The notes under the pieces are model-generated. The model did no database searches, was not told the origin of the DNA, and saw only the letters and a list, made by a program, of their open reading frames with translations. Of a stretch of DNA of 64,000 nt, positions 1 to 11,707 are shown in pieces (position 1 is the first letter of the stretch; each line of letters begins with the position of its first letter). Position numbers and translations under genes: made by a program. Origin of the DNA: Pomacea canaliculata (Eukaryota > Mollusca > Gastropoda > Architaenioglossa > Ampullariidae); the NCBI RefSeq assembly GCF_003073045.1, contig NC_037590.1, positions 13,416,311 to 13,480,310 of the forward strand, written 5' to 3'.

Positions 1-1493
1 TGTGGCGGCCGTAGGAGCAAGCAATATGCATTTCTCTCCCCTATGGTTATTACAACGGCGGGATTTTTTTGTAGCCAATTAAAGATCCCGTGAGAGACAT
101 TGACAAAGCAATCCTATCCTTACTTCCGGCCAGGGATCAGCCTTGTGGTAAATGGTCTCAGGCCGTCTTTACGATAAAGGCGAACACAGTTGGCGGCCCG
201 GCGATGCTGGTTGTGAGACATTTTTTGTGGATGAGTTCGACCTCCAGCGTAGTCTTGCTGCTTTGAACTGCGGCCTGAGTAGAATACAAAGCAGGATGTT
301 TCCTATCCTTCAGATTGCCAGTCGTCTTCAGTGTGCTGAAAGATGGCGGATAGGAATTTCCACAGCAATATCTCTTCGGTCTTAGGAGGGACTAACGACT
401 CCTTGTCATTCACGAACTAACACACTCACGCGCGTTAACGCACGTGCGCACTCACACCCACGCTCCATCCCCAACCATCCCATCCAAGCACGCACATACT
501 CTACCAGTTAATATTTCAGTTGAAACAGTATAGTTCAAAGGATTTTCCCCTTTTCATGTAAAATTCAACATGTTTAGATGCTATAAAAACGCCTGTGCTA
601 AGCGCTGTAACAAGATGAGTGCAGTTACATTCCCTTGAAACGTTGGCTGGCTTTGCCATCACCAAAGCAAGTTTGCTCCCCTTGATGATGACCTCCAGAT
701 TTGGAGACCTCAAAGGTCGTGTCGGGCAGGTCCTTGCTCTGCAACTGTCTTTTTGCCTGTCCCGGATGATTAATATCACCATGTTCATCTGCTTCCATTC
801 TTGTGCTGTGCTTGGGTGCGCGCGCAGAGAGAGAGGAGGAGGGGACAATGTGTGGAATGGGATAGTCTCTGTTGTTTCACATCACTTAATAATAATATGA
901 GGTAATATGAGCGATTTCATACAGCACACGGGATTTAAAAGCATGCAACCCGAAACGGTTGGCTACAAACGGATGGGGAGTGAGGTGCAGTTATGGCCTT
1001 CGTTTTCTCTATACCCTATATACCACACGTGTTCATACACGTTTGTGGGTGTGTAAGAATGTGTGTGCTTGTGTGCGTGTGTGCGTGTGTGTGTGTGTGA
1101 GAGAGAGAAAGAAAGAGACATTGTGTGTGTGTGCATGCGATTGTTTGTGGGCGAATCGTCCTTCGGGCTTGCAAGCTCAGTTTCATTAGTTTTTCATGTG
1201 CGGACAGGACAATCCTATCAAAAGTAGAAATCTTTTGCTGAAATATCATGAGAGTCATTAAGGAAAATAAGTTAATTCTTTAACTGAGCTAATGAAGAAA
1301 TGAAAGACATCCAAAACGTGTATTCTTTTACCCCGCACAATCACATAATAAAGAACATCATGCACACTTTACACAAGATTATATATATCTTTAGTTAAAA
1401 GATAAAAGTGATATCAAGGGTTCCAAGGTAGTGTAATGCACGCAGGTAAAAATTATGGAAAGCCAGTCTCATCCTTCTTTTCTCTTCAGTGAT
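1..1493. other. no recognisable gene
   Basis: I see no supported gene here. A frame at 152-385 is open but has no splice context, homologue or start environment that I can defend. The stretch 1-380 is less AT-rich than what follows and could be a transposon remnant, but I cannot name it. A GT microsatellite lies near 1060-1133. Confidence 0.5.
1060..1133. repeat. (GT)n/(GA)n microsatellite
   Basis: Alternating GT with a GA/GAAA interruption is followed by a second GT run. Opposed spurious frames on both strands arise from it. Confidence 0.85.
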
Positions 1494-1600
1494 AAACCGG
1501 GTACCCATTTGCCGGGTGGATAGTTGAATATTCAAATTCCTCGGATTTAGAACCGGACCCTTCGAGCTCCGAAGTAGAACATGTTAACCATTTGGTAGCG
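1494..1600 (-). mobile_element. tRNA-derived SINE fragment (tentative)
   Basis: On the minus strand there is a degenerate tRNA-like head. A GGTTAACATG A-box-like stretch (around 1579-1597) is followed by a decayed B box, GGTTCTAAATCC (1545-1556). After that come a CCACCCGGCAAATGGGTACCC-type segment and GGTTTATCACTG. The GGGTACC tail after a tRNA head resembles SINE families common in molluscs; this is an impression from memory, not a search. It is too diverged to be functional. Confidence 0.35.
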
Positions 1601-2045
1601 ATATATTCAATCCCATCCATGGTTTACGAGCTCGCGAACACACTTGCACATACACACAAACACACCACATCAAATCACACAGTGAGAGAGACAGAGAGAA
1701 TACATTTACTCAACACACTGAATAACCCTCAAAGGTAACCTGAGCACTGACCAAAAAAAAAAAAAAAGAAAAAAAGAAAAATACTAATAATTGACAAGTT
1801 GATTCATTTCAAATTACGGATTGCATTTGGCAGAAAGCTGACGATTATATTTTTTATCTCCAAATGGAGTTTATTGCTTTCAAGCCACTAATGCCACATC
1901 CCATCTCGTGGACCGCGCACCCATCCTGACTAACCTACGGTTAATGAAATCAGTCCCAGCTAAGCTGGACAAAAGCTGGCACTGTAAATTTTGTGTAGGA
2001 AATTGGATGTGAAGCAAACTGTGGTGTGATTGATTTCCACCATAG

Positions 2046-2218
2046 CTGCTGAAGATCCGACACGTGTAGGGCACGGGGACACACCGGCGGCAGAAGACGC
2101 ATCCGCGCCAACGAGCAGAGACAACAGAAGGCTCAAGGAGTCGTGCGCAGGAACCTTCCCGAGGGCCACCAAGGGAGACGAAGTGCACGAGTCCACTGGA
2201 ACCGGATGCCAAAAGTAA
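2046..2218 (+). CDS. possible terminal exon, unknown protein
   Basis: A GC-rich island of about 170 bp sits in AT-rich DNA. It is preceded by an acceptor-like TTTCCACCATAG and stays open in one frame for 57 codons, ending at TAA (2216-2218). The peptide is hydrophilic (AAEDPTRVGHGDTPAAEDAS at the start) with no domain I recognise. The minus strand is also open across it, which weakens the case for coding. There is no partner exon in the window, so it may be a chance frame or part of a mobile element. Confidence 0.2.
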
Positions 2219-4394
2219 AGAGTCCCTGTAGGGACTGGTCCTGACACGAGTGTCTCGCGATTCCGCTACTGTGTCGTCCATCACCAATCAGGTAGATGCA
2301 CTTCTGCGTCTGAGGCCTGCCACGTGACCATAAAGTCTTCTTCCAGCCAAGATCAGCATCCTTACTGTGACCCTCGCGTTTTTGCTTGTGGAATTTTTTT
2401 TAAATGGTCGTCTGTAAGTAGATCTAGGTAGCCACTAACCTTTCCCTGATGGCTTTATCCTACTTCCGCTCCCATTTCACCCACAATTCTAATTTCTTAT
2501 GGACAAGAGTCAAATCAAAGAGACAACTCAAGGGTCAATTGTCTGTTAAGCTGATTGGCTCTCGGTTAAATTATCGTTGAACTGTTTTCATTTCTTTTAG
2601 TTACATCTGTAATAAATAGTTTCTCTATACTGTGTTGGTTTTTTGTTCATTTTTTGGTAAGTTGCAGCAGAATCCAATCGTTTCTCGATGGCTTTGCACA
2701 TTTGCAACCTTTCGGTTCGCTTTCGTTAAGAATTTATTTTTATTTTGATAAGTAGACTGCTATTCGTGTCTTATTTGACTCTCCAGACAAAAGCACTTTT
2801 GAAAGATCAAGCAAACCGCCTACATTTGTATCAGAACCCGTCGTCAGCTTTGAGGTCGAGAATTCTTTTGCTTTTTCTTGATCGTAGTAAGCAGTGCTTG
2901 CCTGCAGACAAGGTTTCTGATATTCATTTCACCAGATCACCTCATACCTGAGTCAGTTGTTGTGAGTTTTAAAACTTTATGCGTATAAAAGTTTTAGTAG
3001 GGCAGCATTTCTTTTTTTAAAACAGCAAAAAATTTGAAAAGGTAATAATAAATACATCGATGCACTGTTCCCTGATTTGGTTTCTGTATAATGGCTATCG
3101 TTGGATCTTTTGCTCGGTTTCAAAACTGTATTTTGCTAAGCAAAGGAGTTTTATGTGAGTGCTTTACTTGATATTTACTTTCAATGCCCTGTTTACAACC
3201 ATTTGAAATAGAAAGCAGCGAAGAATAGCTCTTGTATCTCTAGTCAGACATCAATCCAGCGGATGTTTATTTGCAGATGTGTGTCTAAAAGCTCAGAAAA
3301 AAGTGTAAAGGTCACGGTTTACATTTGTAACCGGGATAAAACTAGAGATAGTTGAGACAGGAAACCAAATCTTTGATGTGAAGAGTACAGGTACACTCTT
3401 CCACCTAACGTACACGGCTAGACTTTCCGCAGGTTTCCTTTTCACTGAATATTACTAAACAAATATTTATTTATAGATGGACAAAGTTTGCTTTAGAGAT
3501 GATTTTTCCAAACAGGTGTCTGTGAGAGCGAGAGAGCGGTGAAGGAAAGGTAACGATAGTGTTGCTGGGTGAATAGCAGGCTTGTGATCTAAATGAAATT
3601 TAAAAGTTAAATACACACTTTCTTTTCAAGACAATTTTAAACAAAACAGTTTCAACTGAAAAAGTGGGTATTTATAATAAAAATCTAATGCACACACCAG
3701 ACGTGACTGTCTCGTGTTAGTGACGGGACTGACAGGATTGCGAGACTTGAGACAGCAATGCAATACATACACACGTGCAATCCACATTACGTGACTTGAG
3801 ACACCAACACAGTTCATCTGCACGTGCAGTCCAGATGGCATGGTTATTCCTGTGGGCCACTACCTTCTTAGGAAGCAGAATAACACAAGCCCTGCTCTGA
3901 GGGAATAAAGTTGCTCGGGAGAAGCAGCCGTCTATTTTGAAACTATTTTTAACTTCGAGACTTTGCAATCAGATTAAAATCATCCTAAATCCTTCACTTG
4001 GAAATTAACTGCGTGATAGACACTGCGGGCAAGATAACTGTTGAGCATCAATCGATGAAAAAAAAATAAATAAAAGAAGAATCGACATGGGGGAGAAAAA
4101 AGAGAAAAAAATCTGAAGTAAGTAAAGTCTAAAGAAAAGCAATAAATATCAGACTATTTTAACAGAAATATTTTCGAAATGGCAAATTAGACATTTATCC
4201 CGTTCATCGATACATCTGGAGCTGCATATGTACAAGGGAAACAGTCCACCATGTTATTAGTACAACACGTGCCTAAATGTGCACGTATGTCTCCCTCCCT
4301 CACGTGCGTGCCTTCTTTGTTGCACTTTGAGCGGGTAGAAGGAATTGGTGTTTTGTCAGCAACTGATCCTATATCATGGAAAGAAAGAACAGTG
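2219..4394. other. no gene seen
   Basis: AT-rich DNA without a supported exon. The only structure noted is a diverged tandem duplication at 3738-3835. Several CACGTG palindromes lie between 3770 and 4310. Confidence 0.5.
3738..3835. repeat. diverged tandem duplication, 49-bp unit
   Basis: Two adjacent copies of about 49 bp start at 3738 and 3787. Both contain GACTTGAGACA near the start and CACGTGCA followed by TCCA near the end. The copies have drifted in the middle. Each carries a CACGTG palindrome. Confidence 0.6.
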
Positions 4395-4482
4395 TGCCGA
4401 AGAGGAGATCCGAACCTTGGACAGCAAATCTTCTCTGTATTGACACAGGCGCTAACCGTCGCGGACCACCTCTACACCAGGA
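4395..4482 (-). mobile_element. tRNA-derived SINE head
   Basis: The minus strand has an A-box-like TGGTCCGCGACGGTTAGCGC (complement of 4451-4470) and a B box GGTTCGGATCTCC (complement of 4405-4417), spaced as in a tRNA. No acceptor stem closes, so it is not a tRNA gene. This is the usual look of a tRNA-derived SINE head. Where the body ends (about 4250-4390) is unclear. Confidence 0.5.
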
Positions 4483-7400
4483 ATGAATTTAAAACCATTT
4501 TGTTTCACTAAAAAGTATAAAGTGAAACTTCAGGCATGACTAAAACTGCTAAAACAGACAAACAATTTTTTTTAAGCTTCTGCCTCTTCTTAACACGTGT
4601 CAGCCATCAAGCGCGTTGCAACTACCTCCCATAAGGCCTGTCGCACCAGGGCAAAGGTTATCGGTTTGACACCAGTTCACGCTAACCGACAGCCCATGAG
4701 CATGAGTATGCACACTCCACATATCGGTCAGTCGGTCTCAGATTTAGCTGTTGTTAGAGAGGGGCTAAAAAGACGATATGAAAAAGCACTCCACGACGAT
4801 GTAAACCACTCTCGTTTCCAGGAGCTGAAAACATGCAAAGGTGATGCACTTTCCAGACTAGATTTTCATTCATTCTTTTCATCTTTCTTTTCGTTTATTC
4901 GTCCCTTGTGTTGCTCTCTAGTGTTTATCCCTTTCTTTTTTTCTTATGCTTAATTTTATATTTTTTTTTCTTTCTTTCTCCTTTCTCTTCCACTGTATAT
5001 ACATGCAGGCATGTTTTTCTTTCCAAGAATTTCTTAAGTGTATTTGTGAGAAACCGTTAGCCTGAACTTCTGCAAGCAATCACTCTTATGCATTCACTGT
5101 TCTGGTTGGTTAGTCAATCCATCGCCGTCAATCTCTTTAAATGTTTCCCAGACAGCTCTTTTGTTCGAGATAAAGCTAAGAAAAAAGTACATCTGCCACC
5201 CAGCCACCAAACCACCCACACCTCTTCTTCCCGAAATTCTCAGCCTCTAGACTGCCTGCCAGCAGCCCACCATGCGTGACATGGAGTGGATTGGGGGTGG
5301 GGCAAGTGGGAGGCAGACTATGCAGCATCGTCCACTGAAGCCAAGAACTGCGTGGATGGAAGGAAAGACGACTCGATGGGTGGTAAGCTCCAGAATGCAA
5401 CATCAAACGCATGCTTGGATGGCTCGACAGAGCAGAAGCTGTCGTAAACTAGTTGTGTTCCACACTGCTGGTCATCCAGCTAGCGTTCATCATGCGTGCC
5501 TGTGATGTCGCCAGGAGAGCAGGACAGGACGGGGAAAGATATGCGGCAGGGTCATATGTTGTGGGGGAATAGAACTGGTGATCAGGAAAGCCATGCGGAC
5601 GTCTTGAGTATGTTGCTAACCTCCCAATAGATGAAGGGAGACACTAAGGAGTGATCTGGAAAGAGCCGTTAAAAAAAACAGAAAATCACATTGAATAAAA
5701 TATTTTTTATTTATTTTATTTATAAGCTCGAGACAAATCACATGCTTATTTTATTATTTTTACTATTTATTTTTTTATTTAATTGAGAAAATTAGATCTC
5801 AATAACAAATATTTTTGAGTTTTTTACTCAAAAAAAAGTGATATCGAGAGAATGATTTAAACCAGCCCGGAAGTTAAAAAAGTGACAGATCGCCGATACC
5901 ACTGGAAAAACTTACACTCTTATTGACTCTTGATTCCTCTCCCCTTTATTCTATTCTAATTATTTATTCTTATTATATACTACCTATCTTTACTATTTAT
6001 TATAAAAAAATAATTCATTTACTCAATTATCAATATTATATTCAACTTTAACTTTTATATTAAAAACTTAGGTTGTAGAAGTATTCAAGATAAATACTAT
6101 TATAAAAAGTATTAAAATTAGTAATTAAATCATATATTTATTAAAAGGCACGTAGCGAGAGCACCCCGCGCCCCAAGACCACACAAGGGAAGGGGGTCAA
6201 AGTTTAGTGGCTGGTAGACCTACTGCCAGGTAGATGAACCTTTTCGTAAATAGATCAGCTTCTTACCCCCCCCGAGGAATTAAAAAAAAAATAAATAAAA
6301 TAAAATCTCTCGGCAAAGCAGCCCCTAAAAAAGCAACAACATGATTTAACATATAACCACGCCATAATATATCTCCTAATTTATAAAAAAAAGATCCCAC
6401 GATAAGCATGCTGCACAGAGCTTTCTCTCTTTTTTTAAAAAATATATTTTTGTTCTGATTATTGCTGTCGGCTATTCAAACTTCCTTCGCGAGCTTTACG
6501 ATCTCTCTAAGAAGCGAACATAATACCTGTGATCATAATTGTGGAGGGGTTGGACGCGGCGTTCCTTTGGGAAGAGATTTCTTCTCGAGCCTTTATTGGT
6601 GTCTTTTCTGTCTTTCTCTTCATGGGGCTCAGTTTTGTCCTCTCCTGTTAAAAATGTTTTGATACTGTGTCTCTGCTGTATTTTCCTTTTGGTTTTTTGC
6701 AGATGGTGCTTATGTGGTTTAGCTTTGACAGTAGACATTTTGCAGAGGTTCCAGAAAATTATGTCTGAGATAGATGATTATGTTGTAGTTGTCCTTTTCT
6801 TTATATCACTACAAAATACCATTGGTGCGGGATTACAAGAACTTTATAATGATTGGAGATTACTAAGTGTGGTGTGGTGGGGGATACATTTTCGTCGGCT
6901 GTACGATCCTGAAAAAGCCAAAAAGAAGCTTTTATGCTTCCTTTTCCAGTGTGATTTAGTTTTAAAAAAAGTTTTTCCTTAGGGATGCATCTGATAAAAA
7001 TAACAAAAATTCAGAACAAATAAAATAAAACAATTTAAACAGTTTTGTGTGAGAGATCTAACTTTCAATTTATTAAGTTTAAGATATTTAATTTTTTATA
7101 TTTGCATTTTACTGGCGTCTTCGCATCAGTTGCTTACTGAAGGGGATGGTTGACGGAATACGTCTTGACCTTAAATAAAGGATGTACTAACATGGTGCCA
7201 GAAAATACAAATTTCTTCATGTTTTTTAAACGCATACTTTATTGTTAATGAAATGCTAATTATCAGAAAGATTTATTTTCTGCGATATGTGCTTAGTTAC
7301 AAGTTCAGTGTTTTATAATAACTCAAATTAATAGTAATTCGAATTGTATAGACCTTTTTCAAAGGTGCTCGCCAATCGTTTACCCTTTAGAAATATTTAA

Positions 7401-8315
7401 CACACTGCGAAGTTTGTTAGCACTGCAGTTTACTTGACTCGTGCAGGACACAGGACTCGTGGAAGGTGTGATTATTTGACTCGCATTTTCGGGAGGTTGT
7501 GGGTGCATGCTGGACCCCCTGCGTATGTTTATTGAGGGAAATACAGAGACTGTATTGAATTGTTTTAACACCACACACTTGTGCTCCGTACCTTCGATTG
7601 CCTTGTATTGTTGTGTCTCTTCATAGCTGTTGTCATTTTTTTTGTGGGGGGGTTCGTGTGTATGAATCCATGTATGTGATATCTTGAGTCATTTTGCTTG
7701 ATTAAGCCTACGTTGGGAAAATGAACAAAAATATATTATTATTACAACACAGTATGCTCTAACCATCATTCGAGGAACTTTTCTAAAATTTTTTTTCTTT
7801 CTTAATATCTGAGGTCAGCAGAGAAATAATATATAGCATGAAAAAAACGCATGTTGACTATTTCTGGAGAACTAATTGTGAGAGAAGACCAGAATGGTTT
7901 ACAATTTTATAGCAATCCTGTTAAGGGGAACCTAATCTGATATGCTGAAAGCTTGTAAGTTGTAGCCTCCCTTGTTAACGTCACCAACGGACACTGACGA
8001 CTCCTTTGGATTGGTTTGCGAAAAAGAATGAAAAGGTAGAGAAAGACAGATTATAACTTTTAGCGTCGTCTGCTTAGTCAGACCACATATTAAATATAAA
8101 ACAAACAAAAAAAGAGAAAGTGAAAATAATTTGTAAAAATCTACGGACACTGCAAATGACATTTACCTAGACATCAGAAACACTATTTGCGAGAGGCAGC
8201 ATGCAGCTTTATAGAACCGTGAAGTATATCAAAATAACATCACAATCTGAACAAACAGGTCGTCCATAGCAAATCATATCTATATAAACCTCCAAATGAC
8301 ACAATTTCATCGCGA
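4483..8315. other. no gene seen; includes an AT-rich block
   Basis: No exon or RNA gene could be supported. Frames such as 4597-4953 and 6539-6982 are open but low-complexity or hydrophobic by composition, with no splice signals or recognisable motifs. The AT-rich block is listed separately. Confidence 0.5.
5690..6480. other. strongly AT-rich block
   Basis: About 800 bp is dominated by A/T homopolymers and TTATTT-type words. It is interrupted by a GC-rich patch at about 6148-6260 (GCACCCCGCGCCCC). The composition differs from both flanks. A nuclear copy of mitochondrial DNA was considered, but I found no mitochondrial gene in it. A satellite or transposon end is also possible. Confidence 0.4.
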
Positions 8316-8397
8316 GGTAGCGTGGCCGAGCGGTCTAAGGCGCTGGTTTAAGGCACCAGTCTCTTCGGGGGCGTGGGTTCGAATCCCACCGCTGCCA
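8316..8397 (+). tRNA. tRNA-Leu, anticodon AAG
   Basis: A complete type II tRNA of 82 nt. Acceptor stem GGTAGCG pairs with CGCTGCC with one T-G wobble, and the discriminator base is A (8397). The anticodon stem CTGGT/ACCAG encloses loop TTAAGGC, so the anticodon is AAG, which reads CUU after A34 becomes inosine. The long variable arm CTCTTCGGGGG is typical of leucine. The T arm GTGGGTTCGAATCCCAC holds the B box. No CCA is encoded and no intron is present. A TTTT run follows within 12 bases as a Pol III terminator. It differs from the tRNA at 23829-23910 at only three positions. Confidence 0.95.
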
Positions 8398-9032
8398 GTG
8401 TTCTTTTATATGTTCTTTCTTTTATTTACATTTTTTTTTTAAAAGATAAATATCATTTGAAAAACTTGATCCCTCAAAAAGCTATTCAAAATCATGTCTT
8501 CATAAATACTATTGCTTGCTTAATAAAAATTATAACAGTAAGAATAACAGTAATACCCTCCTCTTAATATGTGTCTTTTGCCCCCACCATTAATGCAGGC
8601 TCAAAATACATTGGAAAAAAGAAGCACACTGCAAAAGAGTTGTAAAAGCTGCTATGAGCACAAGGTGATCAATTCGAGGAAATATGCTTTATCTACAAGT
8701 ATCAATCAACCTACACATTTACTGTTTTGAAGAGGACATAATATTAGTTCTTTAAAACCCATAATTAGATGGCTTCTCTTTTCTGAATCTGGCGTCGGTG
8801 GCGGCTCTTTTTATTATGACCCAAGCAACGATTACATTTGAGCTGCTCACGGAACATTGCTGCCTGTTTTAATGCTATCTTGTCGTTCTGCAGAGCGTGT
8901 AATCACTTGGAATTCGAACAAGAACTTTGTATTCACCTTATTCTACCATAGGTATGAGATAAGAATGAAAACTATAACAAAATTTATTCTAAGAATAATA
9001 AAAAAAATAAATAAATAAAAATAAAAAGATTC

Positions 9033-9157
9033 GGCAGCGAGGTGCCTCCTTGTTTGTGTTCCCCTCTGGGATTCGAACCCACGCCCCCGAACCCTCCCAG
9101 AGACTGGGTGCACTAAAACCAGCGCCTTAGACCGCTCTTTGGGCACAATGTGCTACC
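9033..9157 (-). pseudogene. broken tRNA-Leu(TAG) copy
   Basis: On the minus strand, GGTAGC is followed by inserted bases, then AGCGGTCTAAGGCGCTGGT, an anticodon loop TTTAGTG, and an intact T arm GTGGGTTCGAATCCCA. Another insertion then separates the T arm from the 3' acceptor half CGCTGCC. The core matches the two intact leucine tRNAs, but insertions in both halves of the acceptor region and an altered variable arm break the cloverleaf. It could be a decayed gene copy or the head of a leucine-tRNA-derived SINE. Confidence 0.75.
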
Positions 9158-10199
9158 TGCAAACGTGTGTGAACTCAAATAATGCTAGAAAAAATATATC
9201 TTCCTAGTGTTCCTCATAGTTCAAGGAGGAGGCAACTCCTGTGACGAGATTGGATGTGTAATATTATGTCCCTTGTATATTTCGCCCTTGCCTAATTCCA
9301 CGAGCTCTGATATTAAATCTGAAAACCTGAAACAATGTCCGACACGTTTATCACTCATCTGTGAGTGTGTATGTAAGGAAGAATAAATGAATGCTTGCAT
9401 TCGTGTGTATATGTAGCCTTTCTGCTCTGTTATTAAAACAAGCAAACAACAACAACAAAAAGCTAAATAATAATTAGGAGTAATCGTGAGGGAGAGTTGT
9501 TTTGTCCTGATGTCGATTCGCTCCAATTTCTTTTCTCATTGGCGAGTTCAACGCCTAATTTTCTGATCACATCACTGTCAGTCGTACACTAAAGGCTGCA
9601 TCGGCTGCACCTGTCTACTGAGCAAAGTAAATACAAAATTACTCAGAGAGCTGCAGAAATCTCTACAAATACGTGTATCTTTTAACATTATCACTGGCAC
9701 ATGCCTAAGATACCCTTCTAGTCTAGTCTTCTCTCTTTCTCTACTTAATCTCGTTTCATGTGTTTCTCCACATTCGTCTTCATTCTCTAGACCGCTTCAA
9801 GCGCGAATTCCGTGGTTGTTGTTATTATTATTATTGACCTAAGCTCTGGTATTCTTTGTCCTACAATGTTAGACACTCATCCATTATCTCAGCCTTTAAA
9901 TCTGTGTCAGAGAACTACTTGTAAATGTGACACAGTTTGGTATCTCTTTCTCTCGCCCCTCTCACATCCAAATAATAAACACAGTCTCTCTCTCACACAC
10001 ACACACACACCTGTACTCACATATGTGTCAAATGTATTCTGCAACTTGTTGACATTGTAAACACACAAATATGTATAAGACTGTAAGATTAATAATTGCA
10101 AACAGTGTTTTCTGCATCTTAGTTGTTTACAAGCAATGTATAAAAAACTCTTGCAACAAGATGATTACAGACGGTTACCCCAGTGAACAGCCCTAATGC
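9158..10199. other. no gene seen
   Basis: AT-rich spacer between the broken tRNA copy and the zinc transporter gene. It contains a CT/CA microsatellite at 9985-10011. Confidence 0.5.
9985..10011. repeat. (CT)n(CA)n microsatellite
   Basis: A short CT run changes into a CA run. Both strands remain open across it by composition only. Confidence 0.8.
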
Positions 10200-10750
10200 T
10201 GTGTGCGACCAAAGCTTGCCAGGACAGATCAGGGTCGCTGTGAACGTGTCGTGTGGCCCTGTGGGGCTGCTGTACAGCCCGTGAACGTGCTCAACCACAC
10301 CAGTCTCGCAGCCGCTCTTCTTAGTGCCGGAGAGGGGGTGCGTTCAGGTGCGCCTCTCTCTGCCGTCGCCCGCGTTTGTTGCCAAGAAGAAAGTCTGTAA
10401 CAATGCACACTGTCCCGTTGCGGGCAATGACAACTGAATGCAGACTGAGAGCCAGGCTCAGGTTGAAGACAGATTTTACCTAAGCTTCACCCGAGACACC
10501 GCTTCGTTCCTTAGCTCTGGATAGGGAAAGTCTTAGGGGAAAACTTGACCTGCTACTAGTGACGTGGTGGTCAAGACAGTTGTTCGAACAACGATTACAT
10601 TTCTTTTCTCAGATGCTGTTCAACTGTACACAGAAAAGCTTTTCAGGCTTGGACTTCTCCTTGAATGGACTTTCATGCGAGTAACCAAAATTCCTCTGTG
10701 TCCAGAAACTTAAATCATCAGCAAGAAGCATCATCACAGCATCTATGTAG
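10200..10750 (+). other. likely non-coding first exon and promoter region of the ZIP gene
   Basis: The segment is GC-richer than its surroundings and ends in a near-perfect 5' splice site, TAG|GTGAGT, with GT at 10751-10752. The matching acceptor is CTTGTGTAACTACAG, ending at 11415, 39 bases before the ATG at 11455. That makes an intron of 665 bp in the 5' UTR. The transcription start is not visible and the left edge is only a guess from composition; no TATA box is evident. Confidence 0.45.
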
Positions 10751-11454
10751 GTGAGTAACAGTTTTAGCTGCTATGTTTTTTTCTATCAATATATTGACAT
10801 TGAAGCGGGGAAAGAAACAGTTATTAAATCAAATTACTGGGGAAATTAAGCATAACCGTAAGTATATGGGAATAAAATAAATATGAGTGAAAATTCCCAT
10901 GTCACAGAATTTTTCTCGAAAGTCCTTACGCGTGTAAACTGTGCGAGGTCACTCGGGCTTACGACAGAATAAAAATAACTTTGCTTTCAATGGTTTCAGT
11001 TGAGATAAGAAAGTCACTTATCTTTATCTCAAGAAATTAGAATTGTATTGCAAAGATAGAAATATACAAACTCACCTTCCTCGCTATGATGTGTTTCTTT
11101 CTCTCTGAGAGCGGTGGTGTGTGGGGTGGTGGTGGTGTGTGTGTTGGGGGAGGGGGCATGCCTACCTACCTTCGTTTATGTACATGAGAGCGTGCGTGTT
11201 TGTTCTCTGTGTGTGTGTCTTACTTCGATAAATTTCTATTAACAAACCAGTATGTGACACAGTATAACTACTATCCTAGTTTGTATGTGAGTTTTGTTAG
11301 TTAGCTACCATCGTGTAACATCTCTTCAAAGGACTTTAGCAAGTAGACCCTATCAGAGCACCGTCCAGATGTCTACCTTAACTCACCTTAACTCCAGCCT
11401 CTTGTGTAACTACAGTTGGGTGCAAAGTCCTTGCCAAAGGTAATCACAACCGAC

Positions 11455-11707
11455 ATGCAGAGACGAGACCTGTTGCTGTTGGCCTTCTTAGCAGCCGCAG
11501 CCTGGAGAGTGGTACCGAAGGTTGTCAGCAAGACTCCGCCTGCCCGAGGGGGATAAGGATCTGGAGAGCCTCATCAGGCAGCTGAACCACTCAGCTCCAA
11601 GCCCCCGTCAACTGTGGACGACACTGGTCACAGACCTCCTGACCGCCGCTGGCTGCGAGAGTCGAGTAAATGGACAGCCCTGTGGTGCCAGACAGCTCTG
11701 TGAACAG
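11455..11707 (+). CDS. ZIP gene, coding exon 1: signal peptide and first Cys motif
   Basis: ATG at 11455 starts [17 protein letters not shown], a good signal peptide with basic residues before a hydrophobic core. This frame hits a stop at 11554-11556. The next frame (from 11522) encodes an acidic helix-rich stretch with [19 protein letters not shown], matching the first cysteine-containing helices of the ZIP4/ZIP12 ectodomain. The two frames would join if the run of five G at 11548-11552 were one base shorter, so a homopolymer miscount is the simplest explanation. Alternatively an acceptor TTCTTAG at 11491 starts the exon and the signal peptide is accidental. The donor CAG|GTGACT is weak; the exon ends in phase 0. 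Confidence 0.6.

Noticed and set aside
1960..2287. Minus-strand frames opposite the 2046-2218 candidate exon
   Set aside because: No motif, and both strands are open because the GC-rich patch lacks stop triplets; the case is weaker than the + strand one with an acceptor.
5690..6480. Nuclear copy of mitochondrial DNA
   Set aside because: Composition fits, but no rRNA, tRNA or protein segment of a mitochondrial genome could be recognised.
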